DNA from: CAVVFX01 sp963747535 | Lineage (GTDB): Bacteria; Acidobacteriota; Terriglobia; Bryobacterales; Bryobacteraceae | Length of the DNA stretch: 64,000 nucleotides | Direction of reading: 5' to 3' | Assembly: GCA_963747535.1 (NCBI GenBank) | Contig: CAVVFX010000004.1 | Span: 1-64,000, forward strand | Part shown: positions 8,521-17,353 of the stretch, in pieces | Numbering within the stretch: position 1 is the stretch's first letter | How the letters are laid out: every line of letters starts with the position of its first letter | The notes under the pieces: model-generated | Database searches by the model: none | What the model saw: only the letters and a program-made list of their open reading frames with translations | What the model was told of the DNA's origin: nothing | Translations under genes and position numbers: made by a program

Positions 8521-10281
8521 TCAGGTGTCGAGGCGGTACTTGGTATACGCGAGGGCGTACAGCCTCTTCCACAGCAGGCGGTTCATGGTGACCACCATCG
8601 CGGCCATCACAACTGTCGCGCCCATCAGCACCGGAAAATTTCCCGTGTCCGTGGCCCGGCTGATAATCGCGCCCAAGCCGGTGGTCGAGAACGTCTGGCC
8701 CCGAAAGTGAAAGTATTCCGCGACAATACTGGCATTCCACGCGCCGCCCGAGGCGGTTACGAAGCCCGTGATCAGGAACGGAAAGATTCCGGGCAGGAAT
8801 AGTTTCCTCCACCGTTGGCCTCTGTCCAGCCGGAAAACGTCGCAGACTTCTTTGAGGTCCGTAGGGATGGCGGACGCGCCCGCAATCACGTTGAACAGGA
8901 TGTACCATTGGGTGCCGAGCAGCAGTAAAACGATCGACGCTATGCCCAGTCCGCCGCCCAGGCGAATCAGGAGGAGTAGCACGATGGGAAACAGGGCCGT
9001 GGCCGGAACGGAGGCCGCGATCTGGGCGATAGGTTGAGCGATGGCGGAGAGGCGGGGCCGTAATCCCACAAAAACACCCACGGGGATGGTCCAGATTCCC
9101 GCGAGGACGAGCGAGAGTTCCACCCGCAGGAAGGTCGCCCCCGCGCCCCAGAAGATGCCGCCTAATTCGGAGCGAGAGATTTGCAACAGGGTAATCAGCA
9201 TACGAATGGTGGCGTAGAGGGTGGCGGCCAGGGCAAGCGCTCCGGCTATCCGGAGGAGCGCAACCCGGGAGGTGCGCGCAGATGAAGCGGGCCGCGCATT
9301 TAGGGATGCCCGGGCGAAACGCAGCGTCAGGGCTTCCCGCGCAGGCAGAAAAGTGGCGTGGGTGGCTCTCGCTATTAATTTGGATTGGCGCAGCAAGGTC
9401 AGGATCGGCGAGCGCGGGGTTTCCGCAGCCTCCACCTGTTCGAACTTGAACTTCTCGCTCCACGCGATGATGGGACGCCATAGCAGTTGATCCATCAGCA
9501 CAATCACCGTGATCATCGCCGTCACCCCCCAAAGAATCGCCCCGGTATCACCCGCGTTGGCCGCCGTCTGCAGATAGGATCCCAAGCCCGGCAACCGCAG
9601 ATCGCGGTTTCCCAGCACGAACATCTCGCACGCCATGAGAAAGAACCACCCGCCGGCCACCGACATGATGGAGTTCCAGACCAGGCCGATCGCCGCGTAC
9701 GGCAATTCCAGTTGGATGAACCGCTGCCACCAGCTCAGACGATACACCTCGGCAGCCTCCATCATCTCGGGCGGTATGTTGCGCAGCGACGAATAGAAAC
9801 TGAACGCCATGTTCCACACCTGCCCCGTGAAGATCAGCAGAATCGATCCCATTTCGACACCCAGTTGTTTGCTGGGCGCGAGCGCGATCATGGCTACCAT
9901 CACACCCGGCAGAAAGCTCAACACAGGAATTGATTGCAGCGTGTCGAGTAGTGGGATCAACACCCGCTCCGCTTTCCGGCTGTGAGCCGCAGCGTAGCCA
10001 TACATCACCGCAACGACCAGGCTGATCAGGTACGCCAGCAGGATGCGCGCCAGCGAGTAAAAAGCATATTTCGGCAGCACACCGGGGTTGAGATGAATGA
10101 TCGTCCCGGTGTTGATGGGGCCTGCCCAATAACGAGCCAGCGAAAGCAACGCAAAAAAGAGACCCAGCGCGGCCAGCACCACCGGCAGTTCCAGGAAGAG
10201 GGATGTACCTGTCGGGAGCGCGGACCACGATGGCCCGGCTGTGGATCGCTTACTACGGGGCGACGTTGTCTGGCCGGTCAA
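8521..10281 (-). CDS. ABC transporter permease, two fused BPD domains (NitT/TauT-like)
   Basis: About 586 residues with two binding-protein-dependent permease domains in one chain, roughly 15-270 and 330-586, each with five to six hydrophobic segments and the ATPase-contact loop (domain 1: AAEVYRLSWWQRFIQLELP; domain 2: CDVFRLDRGQRWRKLFLPG). Such a fusion would supply both halves of the channel of a NitT/TauT-type importer. I place the start at a TTG (10281) whose bases overlap the TGA of the ATPase gene. The ATG at 10392 would give a 111-base overlap and a non-membrane leader lacking family resemblance. No substrate-binding protein gene is adjacent. Confidence 0.82.
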   Translation of the reverse strand: MTGQTTSPRSKRSTAGPSWSALPTGTSLFLELPVVLAALGLFFALLSLARYWAGPINTGTIIHLNPGVLPKYAFYSLARILLAYLISLVVAVMYGYAAAHSRKAERVLIPLLDTLQSIPVLSFLPGVMVAMIALAPSKQLGVEMGSILLIFTGQVWNMAFSFYSSLRNIPPEMMEAAEVYRLSWWQRFIQLELPYAAIGLVWNSIMSVAGGWFFLMACEMFVLGNRDLRLPGLGSYLQTAANAGDTGAILWGVTAMITVIVLMDQLLWRPIIAWSEKFKFEQVEAAETPRSPILTLLRQSKLIARATHATFLPAREALTLRFARASLNARPASSARTSRVALLRIAGALALAATLYATIRMLITLLQISRSELGGIFWGAGATFLRVELSLVLAGIWTIPVGVFVGLRPRLSAIAQPIAQIAASVPATALFPIVLLLLIRLGGGLGIASIVLLLLGTQWYILFNVIAGASAIPTDLKEVCDVFRLDRGQRWRKLFLPGIFPFLITGFVTASGGAWNASIVAEYFHFRGQTFSTTGLGAIISRATDTGNFPVLMGATVVMAAMVVTMNRLLWKRLYALAYTKYRLDT

Positions 10282-11999
10282 TGCAGTGGCACACTTTCGT
10301 CTTGTACCGGCTGGACCGGCGTCGCGGGCTCTGGTAGCGAGAGAGTGTCTTTCGCGGCATCGTAATGGAAGATACCGGCATAGCGTCCCCAATCGAGCGC
10401 GGCTTCCATCTGGTGGCGCGTTTCGGCATCCGAAAAGCTCTCGTCGAGAATGTCGCGGAAAAACTCCACCGGCATGGTGTGATTCGATTTGCTTGCGAGC
10501 GCGCTCAACATCCGCTGGATCAGTTGAATATTGGACAGCATGGCGTCACGGACCAGCTTGCGGCGCGTCTCCATATCGCCATCCGCGAATTGGCGGCCCG
10601 GCGGAGTCAGCTCGACATCGCCTCTAGCCGCCACCGCGAAGCCCAGCAACGACGCTGCTTCCACGATCGGCAGCAGGTCGTCGACCTCCAGCCGGAGATC
10701 CTCGGCAATCCGGTAGAGGTCCTCTTTGCCGCCACGGTCTTGCAGTAGTTCCAGAAAACCCGCCACCGCGCCGAGACGGGCGTGAGGCAGCATCTGGGGT
10801 GCTGGTTTCGCCTGCCGGGTTCCAGCGTCCGGAGGAGGCGCCACCAGTTGCGGCTGCATCATGAGCTTATAGATGTAATCGACGTACAGCAGAAATTCCG
10901 ATGAAGCGCGTTCGCGGGGGTGCTTCATGGGCACGCGAAAATCGGCACGGATACGCGCGGGGTTACGCCCCAGCACGATGATCCGGTCCGCGAGTTGCAC
11001 GGCTTCCTCGATGTTGTGCGTCACCAGAAAGATGCTCTTAGTCGGAATCTTCTGATCCAGCCACAGTTCCAGAAGCTCTCCGCGCAGGTTCTCCGCGGTC
11101 AGCACATCGAGCGCGGAGAAAGGCTCGTCCATGAAGAGGATTTCGGGCTCGACCGCCAGCGCACGGGCGAACCCCACGCGTTGTTTCATGCCTCCGGAGA
11201 GTTCCTTGGGATAGGCATTCTCGAAGCCTTTGAGACCGACCGATCCGAGCGCCTTGAGCGCCTTATGGTGCCGGGCCAGATGCTCCACGCCGCGTGCCAG
11301 CAATGGCGTCTCGACGTTTTCGAGGACGGTCAGCCAGGGAAAGAGCGCAAAGCTCTGGAACACGATGGCCACGTTGGGCCGGGCCTCAGCGACACTCCGG
11401 CCGTGCCAGAGGACTTCGCCCGCCGTGGGTTGGCTCAAGCCGGAGAGCATGCGCAGCAGCGTCGATTTCCCGGAACCCGAAGGACCCAGCAGCGCGATAA
11501 TGTCGCCCGCTTCCACGGATAAACTGGTGGGCGCAATCACTTGCACCTTATCGCCGTCCGGGTGTTCGAAGGATTTCTCGATATCGCGCGCTTCGATAAT
11601 CGTAACGCGTCCCGGTGTCACGGCAGGCGCGGCGATTCGTTCAAGGGCTGCTCCGCTTTGCGCCAGCAACTGGCTGAGCTGCTGCCAGGCTTCCTCGGGC
11701 AATTCCTCCAGGAACTGCATGCGGTCGCCGTTCTTCATACGGTCGAGAATGGCCGAGAGGTCATCGGGCGGGCGCGAGAGAAGCAGCACGTACGCGTCAA
11801 AATAGGGCAGTGCACCCGTCAGCGCCGCCGCCAGGTCCAGGGGGAGCTTGCGGAACAGAGCTTCCTGCTGGTGTTCCGAAAGAGTGAGAAACACGTCCGC
11901 CGCGACCACGGGATCGAGGCGCTGCAACAGCGAGATCGCCTGGTCCCAGCCGCCGTGGTCCAGCATGGAGCGGATATCGTCTGGCGTCGAGCGAATCAT
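10278..11999 (-). CDS. ABC transporter ATPase with MgtE_N-like N-terminus and AAA-associated C-terminal domain
   Basis: A 573-residue three-part protein. Residues 1-115 contain helical repeats of the MgtE N-domain kind (LLQRLDPVVAADVFLTLSEH; EALFRKLPLDLAAALTG). Residues about 133-380 are a NitT/TauT/SsuB-class ATPase: Walker A GPSGSGKST near 172, Q-loop VFQSFALFP, signature LSGGMKQR, Walker B ILFMDEPFSALD, switch His in VTHNIEEA. Residues about 410-550 resemble the AAA-associated C-terminal domain found on some NitT-type ATPases (winged-helix-like, LYRIAEDLRLEVDDLLPI). It is translationally coupled to the fused permease downstream. The N-terminal domain suggests regulation or a link to divalent cations; that is inference. 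Confidence 0.87.
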   Translation of the reverse strand: MIRSTPDDIRSMLDHGGWDQAISLLQRLDPVVAADVFLTLSEHQQEALFRKLPLDLAAALTGALPYFDAYVLLLSRPPDDLSAILDRMKNGDRMQFLEELPEEAWQQLSQLLAQSGAALERIAAPAVTPGRVTIIEARDIEKSFEHPDGDKVQVIAPTSLSVEAGDIIALLGPSGSGKSTLLRMLSGLSQPTAGEVLWHGRSVAEARPNVAIVFQSFALFPWLTVLENVETPLLARGVEHLARHHKALKALGSVGLKGFENAYPKELSGGMKQRVGFARALAVEPEILFMDEPFSALDVLTAENLRGELLELWLDQKIPTKSIFLVTHNIEEAVQLADRIIVLGRNPARIRADFRVPMKHPRERASSEFLLYVDYIYKLMMQPQLVAPPPDAGTRQAKPAPQMLPHARLGAVAGFLELLQDRGGKEDLYRIAEDLRLEVDDLLPIVEAASLLGFAVAARGDVELTPPGRQFADGDMETRRKLVRDAMLSNIQLIQRMLSALASKSNHTMPVEFFRDILDESFSDAETRHQMEAALDWGRYAGIFHYDAAKDTLSLPEPATPVQPVQDESVPLH

Positions 12000-12040
12000 T
12001 AAGGACTCAATTTACTATAGTGTTTCAGCGTAACGGATCG

Positions 12041-12172
12041 ATGAAAGGAGTGGTGCTCGAATACGATCCCGAGACGGGCGACTACTCGACGGTTTGCCCC
12101 GAACTCCCTGGTTGTGCGTCGGCGGGCAGAACTGAGGAGAAAGCGCGGGCTAACATTGTCGCTAGTATGTGA
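12041..12172 (+). CDS. Truncated HicB-like antitoxin fragment
   Basis: A 43-codon frame starting MKGVVLEYDPETGDYSTVCP with ELPGCASAGRTEEKARANI resembles the N-terminal half of HicB antitoxins, which are partial RNase-H-like folds with a PELPGC motif. HicB proteins are usually 70 or more residues with a DNA-binding C-terminus, which is missing here. No hicA is adjacent. It begins 41 bases upstream-divergent from the ABC ATPase start. Either a small stand-alone HicB-like protein or a decayed antitoxin. Confidence 0.5.
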   Translation: MKGVVLEYDPETGDYSTVCPELPGCASAGRTEEKARANIVASM

Positions 12173-12301
12173 AATGTCCGGTCGAGTAAATATGTGACCT
12201 GTCCCCTCAGCAGCGGCTGCGTCGCCGCGACGTCTGCCCAACTATCCCGAAGGGGACGGATCCTCTTCAACGCCATCTACCGTATTTGAAACACGGTGGC
12301 G

Positions 12302-13141
12302 TCACGGTTTCGGCTCGTTGCTGTTTCCATTCTGTTTTTTGTAACGCTCCAGCATCGCGCTTGATATCTCCGGCGATGACGGCCACACACCGCCCGGTGT
12401 TCCGGTATGGCGCTGATATTTCTCAAGGGCGTCAACATCGGGCTGAACAGCTTTTCCTCCCTCCAAAAAAACAACGCCTACCGCATCGCTCGGCATGCGG
12501 CTGATGAACCGCCCGGCATCTTCAATCATGCTGCGGATATGACGGTGAAGGTCGGGCACGTTAATGGGACGCTCGGTCGCCAGTACGCGAAATTCCTCCG
12601 CCGTAAACCGGCTGTGCCGCGTGATGTCGGCGAGCATTTCTTCCGGCGACTGGCCGGGAAAGCGGCCTACCGCGGCGCAAATCGCGGCGCCAAGCGGAAG
12701 GATGGTTTCATGGATGGTCACAAGGTCGACGATATCGCGGGGTTCCCGCCGGTCGGCGGTGGCTGATGTCTTGTTGGTTGCAAGGTCCACGGGATGCAAG
12801 ACGTAACCAAAAATCTCATCCCGTTGTGTGGGGAAAAAGCGAAAGGCGCTGTCATGAACCCATTCGAGCCTCATCTTTTCGCTAAGTCCTTCGACCTGGG
12901 CCTCACGTTTGCCGGTTACGATTTTTTTCCACGAGAACTTAAGGCCGGCATCGGTCAGCGCCTTCGCGTCGGCTTGGGCGGCGGCTTCAAGCCGTTGCTC
13001 CGTATCCTGAAAAATATCGATGTCGCTGGAAAAGCGTGGGCCCGCCCGGTTGATGGCGACGCCGCCAGCGATGTAGCTGTCGGGGCTGCGTTCCGCCGCA
13101 AGCACACCCAACACATGCGATTGCAGCTTAGTGAGGGGCAC
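12302..13141 (-). CDS. AbiEii/MNT-like nucleotidyltransferase
   Basis: A 279-residue protein with the nucleotidyltransferase signature GGVAINRAGPRFSSDIDIF (residues about 26-44), where the two Asp of SDIDIF are the metal ligands. Its size and C-terminal helical region fit AbiEii/AbiGii-type toxin families and standalone homologs. It overlaps by 14 bases the small gene upstream (13128-13343), an arrangement usual for toxin-antitoxin pairs. The surroundings (HicB and HigA remains) support an accessory, defence or addiction role. Target is unknown. Confidence 0.7.
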   Translation of the reverse strand: MPLTKLQSHVLGVLAAERSPDSYIAGGVAINRAGPRFSSDIDIFQDTEQRLEAAAQADAKALTDAGLKFSWKKIVTGKREAQVEGLSEKMRLEWVHDSAFRFFPTQRDEIFGYVLHPVDLATNKTSATADRREPRDIVDLVTIHETILPLGAAICAAVGRFPGQSPEEMLADITRHSRFTAEEFRVLATERPINVPDLHRHIRSMIEDAGRFISRMPSDAVGVVFLEGGKAVQPDVDALEKYQRHTGTPGGVWPSSPEISSAMLERYKKQNGNSNEPKP

Positions 13142-13343
13142 GGCAGACCTTTTCTATCCTCTCCGCCAAACGGCGGCCTTCCATCCCGCCATGCGTTCGC
13201 AGGGCATTGGTGATCGCGAGGGCGTCGGCAGAGGTCGGGTCGTCGATGGGCCGCATATTCCAAAGCGCCTCCGTCCCGTACTCCGCAAAGGCGCGGCGGT
13301 ACAGGGTCGCGAAATCTTCAGGCACTCGCGGCGTATCGCTCAT
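13128..13343 (-). CDS. Small protein paired with the nucleotidyltransferase (putative antitoxin)
   Basis: A 71-residue hydrophilic protein (MSDTPRVPEDFATLYRRAFA at its start). Its stop lies inside the start of the downstream nucleotidyltransferase gene (14-base overlap), so translation is likely coupled. I do not recognise a named family. Size, charge and position suggest a partner or antitoxin, which is inference. Confidence 0.6.
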   Translation of the reverse strand: MSDTPRVPEDFATLYRRAFAEYGTEALWNMRPIDDPTSADALAITNALRTHGGMEGRRLAERIEKVCRAPH

Positions 13344-13448
13344 TGCATCCCGTTTTTACCATGATCGGAGAGAAGCCGCAAATGTTACGTCGTCCGCGCG
13401 GGCGGTTGGGCGTCTCTAATTGGACTCTTTCTGAAAACGTCGCGGCGC

Positions 13449-13740
13449 TTAATGCGACGGATGCTCGACAAGGCGCGGGATATTCATTTTGCGTTGGTTC
13501 TTTCGTGCCTGGGCAAGATCATACGCGGCCTGCATCCGCAACCACATGTCAGCGCTGCCGCCGAAAGCCCTTTCAAAGCGCAGCGCCATCCCCGGCGTGA
13601 CGGCGCTTCTACCTTGCATCACGTTGTGAAGCTGCTTGGCGCGTGATCTTCATCGTTTTCGCTGCCTCGGCCACACTTAAGTTAAGTTCGTCAAGGTTCG
13701 CCTTGGCGAGTGCGCCGGGGGAACGGAATTTTTCATTTAG
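13449..13740 (-). pseudogene. Frameshifted HigA-type XRE antitoxin
   Basis: The minus strand reads ALAKANLDELNLSVAEAAKT then MKITR, and after a one-base excess near 13638-13642 continues in another frame as KQLHNVMQGRSAVTPGMALR, then FERAFGGSADMWLRMQAAYD and LAQARK, ending PRLVEHPSH at 13449. This is the helix-turn-helix core and C-terminus of the HigA family. In the unshifted frame a stop follows soon after. The 5' end also lacks an in-frame ATG after the upstream TAG. No higB is visible beside it. A decayed antitoxin. Confidence 0.75.
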
Positions 13741-14576
13741 AAAACTGCCCGACTATGCGAATCCTGTTCGCAAATCCGGTTAATGAACAAGATCATCTGG
13801 CCCAACCTATGACTTCGTGGACCGGGAGTTCTCTGCGTCTTCCTCTGCGGCTCAGCGCCTCCGCGGTCATCTCGCGACGCCAGGCTGGGCCAGCCCACCT
13901 TCCGCAGGCCCCCGCCTATATGTCAGTTGCAGCGCTGAACCTCATCGCAGGCGCCGAGTCGTAGAGGAAGACGCAGAGTACGATGGGCTCCGGATTGGCC
14001 ACCCCCTCGAATGGCCAAGATCGGCGAGAGAAATGACTGAAAAAGAAATGGTTTGTCCTGGTATTCCTACGAAAAATAGCCCCTCCCAACCCACGTAAAA
14101 TCAATAACTTAAAATTAAGACCCACCCGCACCCTCAAAAAATCGCCCGTAGCGGCGCGCAGCGCTTTTTCATCCGTGCTGGCGGGCGCCGAGCACCGGCG
14201 CCGTAGCGGATCATTTCCAAACATTGGCCGGTTTTCGGTCACAAGCCTTTGTCCGGCACGCCTCGCTCAAAACAAACAACTTCCCTTCCCCTTTCCAAAA
14301 AAGCGCCAGGGCTGCCTGCTATGACGGTAGTAGAGGATTGCAGATGTCATTTCGCCAACGCCTTGTCCATCCATTCCGACATACGCCACGAACCAGGATG
14401 TCGGACCTGGAGCCGCATCGCCTAACTTGGGCCAGGATCACCGCCTATATCTTCTACTATTTTCATTACTGGGGGACAGCGGCGCCGTCGCTCGGAGGTC
14501 AAGTTGAGGGGCGGCAAGAACAAGCTGAATTGCAAAACGAACCTAAATTTAGCCTTTCTTTATGTCTGTTGACGCT
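13741..14576. other. Gene-poor region, mostly degraded sequence
   Basis: About 830 bases without a supportable gene. Composition is less GC-rich in stretches (around 14090-14120 and 14280-14330) than neighbouring genes. The segment near 13835-13870 resembles the tandem CTCTGCG-type filler often seen between genes. Short open frames here (for example 13916-14242 minus) show no family resemblance. Confidence 0.5.
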
Positions 14577-15254
14577 CTAACCCCACCCTTCGTGCAGCAG
14601 AGCCTTCACCCCATTCCAGACGATCTGCACGCCGATGCACAGCAGGATGAACGACGACAGCCGGATGAACACATTCATCGCTGCGTCTCCCAGAACTTCC
14701 GCCAGCCGCTCGGCCGATCGATAGCTCAGATAAATCGACAGCGCAATCACCGACGATCCCAGCAGCATTCCGCCGATCACCGGCCACGCCCATTGGCTGC
14801 CTCCCGGACGGTTGGCGCCCAGCGTGATGGCTACCGAGATCGTGCCCGGACCCACGGTGAGCGGGAGGGTCAACGGATAGAAAGCCTGCTTCTCGTAGTC
14901 CGCTTCATTGCACGGTTTGGCGGGTGTTTCGGTCGCGCCGTCATCGTCGTTCTGGCGCAGCAGCGTCCACCCCGCCGCCACCAGGACCAACCCTCCGCTC
15001 ACCTGGACCACCGGCAAGGAAATCCCGAAGAATGTCAGCACGTGGGTCCCCACGAAGATCGAGGCGAGTATGAGGGCGACGCCGTTCAACGCGATCATCC
15101 GCGCCAGGACTGCCCGGCCCTGTCCGGAAATTCCCCGGGTGAGAGTCAGGAATAGCGGTGCACTTCCGATCGGGTTCACGATGGGAAACAGGGCTCCTAC
15201 GATCAGGAGCGTGTACTTGATGAGTTCAGCCAGTTTCGGCGGCATCTCATTCAT
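14577..15254 (-). CDS. MarC/UPF0056 family integral membrane protein
   Basis: A 225-residue protein with six hydrophobic segments and the hallmark MarC motifs: NPIGSAPLFLTLT near residue 27 and FYPLTLPLTVGPGTIS near residue 125, the internally repeated NP(I/L)G..P / PLT.GPG elements. It sits in the inner membrane. Despite the name, a role in multiple antibiotic resistance is not supported for the family and its substrate is unknown. It is divergent from the sugar-acid dehydratase gene. Confidence 0.9.
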   Translation of the reverse strand: MNEMPPKLAELIKYTLLIVGALFPIVNPIGSAPLFLTLTRGISGQGRAVLARMIALNGVALILASIFVGTHVLTFFGISLPVVQVSGGLVLVAAGWTLLRQNDDDGATETPAKPCNEADYEKQAFYPLTLPLTVGPGTISVAITLGANRPGGSQWAWPVIGGMLLGSSVIALSIYLSYRSAERLAEVLGDAAMNVFIRLSSFILLCIGVQIVWNGVKALLHEGWG

Positions 15255-15278
15255 TGGATCACGACTGCTCCGCAGCCC

Positions 15279-15298
15279 GGACAGACTGGAGTCTGTCC
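15279..15298. repeat. GGACAGACT-type hairpin repeat (family D)
   Basis: Arms GGACAGACT / AGTCTGTCC with a GG loop lie between the divergent MarC and glucarate-dehydratase-like genes, 22 bases before the latter's start, so the hairpin would be in the 5' leader. The preceding CTGCTCCGCAG is another small palindrome. Confidence 0.6.
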
Positions 15299-15320
15299 TA
15301 CAAGAGGATTTTGTTGTAGT

Positions 15321-16577
15321 ATGAAACTAAATATGAAAATCCGGGATATCCGTGCGACCACGGTGACCGTCCCACTCGAAGCGCCGCTGCGTCACGCCAA
15401 TGGCTGCCACTGGGGACGTTTCGTGCGTACCATCGTAGAAGTCGAAACCGACAACGGGCTCATCGGTCTCGGTGAAATGGGTGGAGGCGGTGAAACGGCT
15501 GAAGCGGGCGTACGCGCCCTGAAGTCGTACCTCGTGGGCCATGACCCGGTGCGCCTCGAGGATATGCGCTTCCTCATCGCCAATCCGACGGCTTCGCTCT
15601 ATAACAATCGCACGCAGATTCTGGCGGCGCTCGAATTTGCCTGCCTCGATATCCTGGGTCAGGCGTGGGGCGTGCCGGTGTGCGATATCCTCGGCGGACG
15701 TTTGCGCGATAGCGTGCCCTTTGCCGCTTACTGCTTCTTCCGTTACCCGAACCCCAAGACAGGTGAAGGCGAAGTCCGCACCATCGACCAGGTGCTGGCC
15801 AATGCGCGCGCGCTGAAACAGCGCTACGGTTTCACCACTCATAAAGTGAAGGCCGGCGTATTCCATCCTGATTACGAGCTCGAAATCTACCGCGCCGTTG
15901 CCGCCGAATTCCCCGGCGACTCGTTTCGCTTCGATCCTAACGCCGTGTGGTCCACCGAGCAGGCTATTCGTTTCGGCCAGGGCATCGAGGGCATCCGCAA
16001 CGATTATCTGGAAGATCCCGTCTATGGCCTCAACGGCATGCGCCGCACGCGCGAGAAGGTGCGCGTCCCGCTTGCTACCAACACCGTAGTAGTGAACTTC
16101 GAACAGCTGGCCGCCAACATTCTCGACACGGCAGTCGATGTCATTCTCCTCGACACTACGTTCTGGGGCGGTATCCGCGCGTGCGTGAAAGCGGCCGGCG
16201 TATGCGAGACGTTCCAACTGGGCGTCGCGGTGCACTCTTCGGGTGAACTGGGTATTCAGCTCGCGACCATGCTGCATCTCGGCGCCGTGATCCCGAACCT
16301 GTCGTTTGCCGCCGATGCGCATTATCATCATCTGACGGACGACATCATTGAAGGCGGCCTCATGCCTTACGTCAACGGCGCGATAAGGGTGCCCGAAAAA
16401 CCGGGGCTCGGCGTCACGCTCAATCGCGAAAAACTGCGCGAGTACAGCGAACTCTACAAACGGCTCGGCGGTTATTCTTACGACCAGGATCCCGGCCGGC
16501 CCGGCTGGACTCCGATCATTCCCAACGACCGCTGGGCTGACCCGAAAGACGCCCGGCCCGTGCGGATCCCGGCATAA
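15321..16577 (+). CDS. Enolase-superfamily sugar-acid dehydratase, glucarate dehydratase-like
   Basis: A 418-residue protein with an MLE-type N-terminal domain and a TIM barrel. Active-site features are the K175-x-K177 pair (THKVKAG), Asp205 and Asn207 (RFDPNAVW), Glu231 (YLEDP), Asn254 (LATN) and His305 (VAVHSSGELG), matching the glucarate dehydratase branch, in which the Lys and a barrel His abstract protons and a third ligand is Asn. It would dehydrate an aldarate or related acid sugar to a 2-keto-3-deoxy acid. It is first in a tight run with an SDR (2-base gap) and an alpha-glucuronidase, implying catabolism of glucuronate side chains. M5 (MKIRDI) is an alternative start. Confidence 0.85.
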   Translation: MKLNMKIRDIRATTVTVPLEAPLRHANGCHWGRFVRTIVEVETDNGLIGLGEMGGGGETAEAGVRALKSYLVGHDPVRLEDMRFLIANPTASLYNNRTQILAALEFACLDILGQAWGVPVCDILGGRLRDSVPFAAYCFFRYPNPKTGEGEVRTIDQVLANARALKQRYGFTTHKVKAGVFHPDYELEIYRAVAAEFPGDSFRFDPNAVWSTEQAIRFGQGIEGIRNDYLEDPVYGLNGMRRTREKVRVPLATNTVVVNFEQLAANILDTAVDVILLDTTFWGGIRACVKAAGVCETFQLGVAVHSSGELGIQLATMLHLGAVIPNLSFAADAHYHHLTDDIIEGGLMPYVNGAIRVPEKPGLGVTLNREKLREYSELYKRLGGYSYDQDPGRPGWTPIIPNDRWADPKDARPVRIPA

Positions 16578-16579
16578 TT

Positions 16580-17353
16580 ATGCGCAACCTTCTGGACCTG
16601 AAAGACCGGGTCGCGGTCGTCATCGGCGCGACTTCCGGCATCGGCCGCACTCTCGCCATCGGACTGGCTCAGCACGGCGCGCATGTAGTCCCTACCGGAA
16701 GGCGCACCGAACAGCTTGAGGCTGTCTGCGGAGAGATCGAAGCGATCGGTGTGCGGACGCTTTGCCGGGCGTCGGATACCACTGAATCTCCATCGCTCGA
16801 TTCACTGCGCGACGCTGTGCTCCAGCAGTTCGGACGCGTCGATATCCTGGTGAACGCCGCCGGCTATACGTTCAAGAAAGCGACCGCGAAGGTGTCTGTG
16901 GCTCAATGGTCTTGTCTCATGCAAACCAACCTGGACGGGCCGCTGCGCGCTTGCCAGTGTTTTTATGCATCGCTAAAAGAGAGCGGCCGTGGACGGGTGA
17001 TTAACATCGCGTCGCTGGGTTCGTTCCTCGCTTTCCATGAAGTCGCGGCTTACTGCGCGTCCAAGTCGGGGCTGCTCTCGCTGACGCGTAGCCTGGCGTG
17101 CGAATGGGCGCGCGACGGCATTTCAGTCAACGCGATCGCGCCGGGCGTGTTTCCAACCGAACTCAACGAGAGCATTGTGAACGGCACGCCGCGCGGGCGC
17201 GAGTTGCTGATGCGGACTCCCATGGCGCGCTTTGGCAAATTGGAGGAACTGGTTGGCGTCGCAGTCCTGCTGGCGTCGGACGGGGCCAGTTTCCTCACCG
17301 GCCAGTGTATTGCGGTCGATGGCGGATATCTGGCGTCAGGAGTCAACTCATGA
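16580..17353 (+). CDS. SDR-family NAD(P)-dependent oxidoreductase
   Basis: A 257-residue classical short-chain dehydrogenase. Cofactor loop GATSGIG (residues 16-22), NAAG at 92-95, catalytic Ser145, Tyr158 and Lys162 (YCASK), and the late motif SFLTGQCIAVDGGYL. It is most like 2-deoxy-gluconate/gluconate 5-dehydrogenase and FabG-like enzymes. Placed between a sugar-acid dehydratase and an alpha-glucuronidase, it probably oxidises or reduces a uronic-acid catabolite; the exact substrate is not visible. It overlaps the next start codon by four bases (ATGA). Confidence 0.87.
   Translation: MRNLLDLKDRVAVVIGATSGIGRTLAIGLAQHGAHVVPTGRRTEQLEAVCGEIEAIGVRTLCRASDTTESPSLDSLRDAVLQQFGRVDILVNAAGYTFKKATAKVSVAQWSCLMQTNLDGPLRACQCFYASLKESGRGRVINIASLGSFLAFHEVAAYCASKSGLLSLTRSLACEWARDGISVNAIAPGVFPTELNESIVNGTPRGRELLMRTPMARFGKLEELVGVAVLLASDGASFLTGQCIAVDGGYLASGVNS

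Noticed and set aside
14325..14500. Possible transposase remnant
   Set aside because: The short frame starting MTVVEDCRCHFANALSIHSD lacks any motif that I can tie to a transposase family, and no terminal repeats were found.
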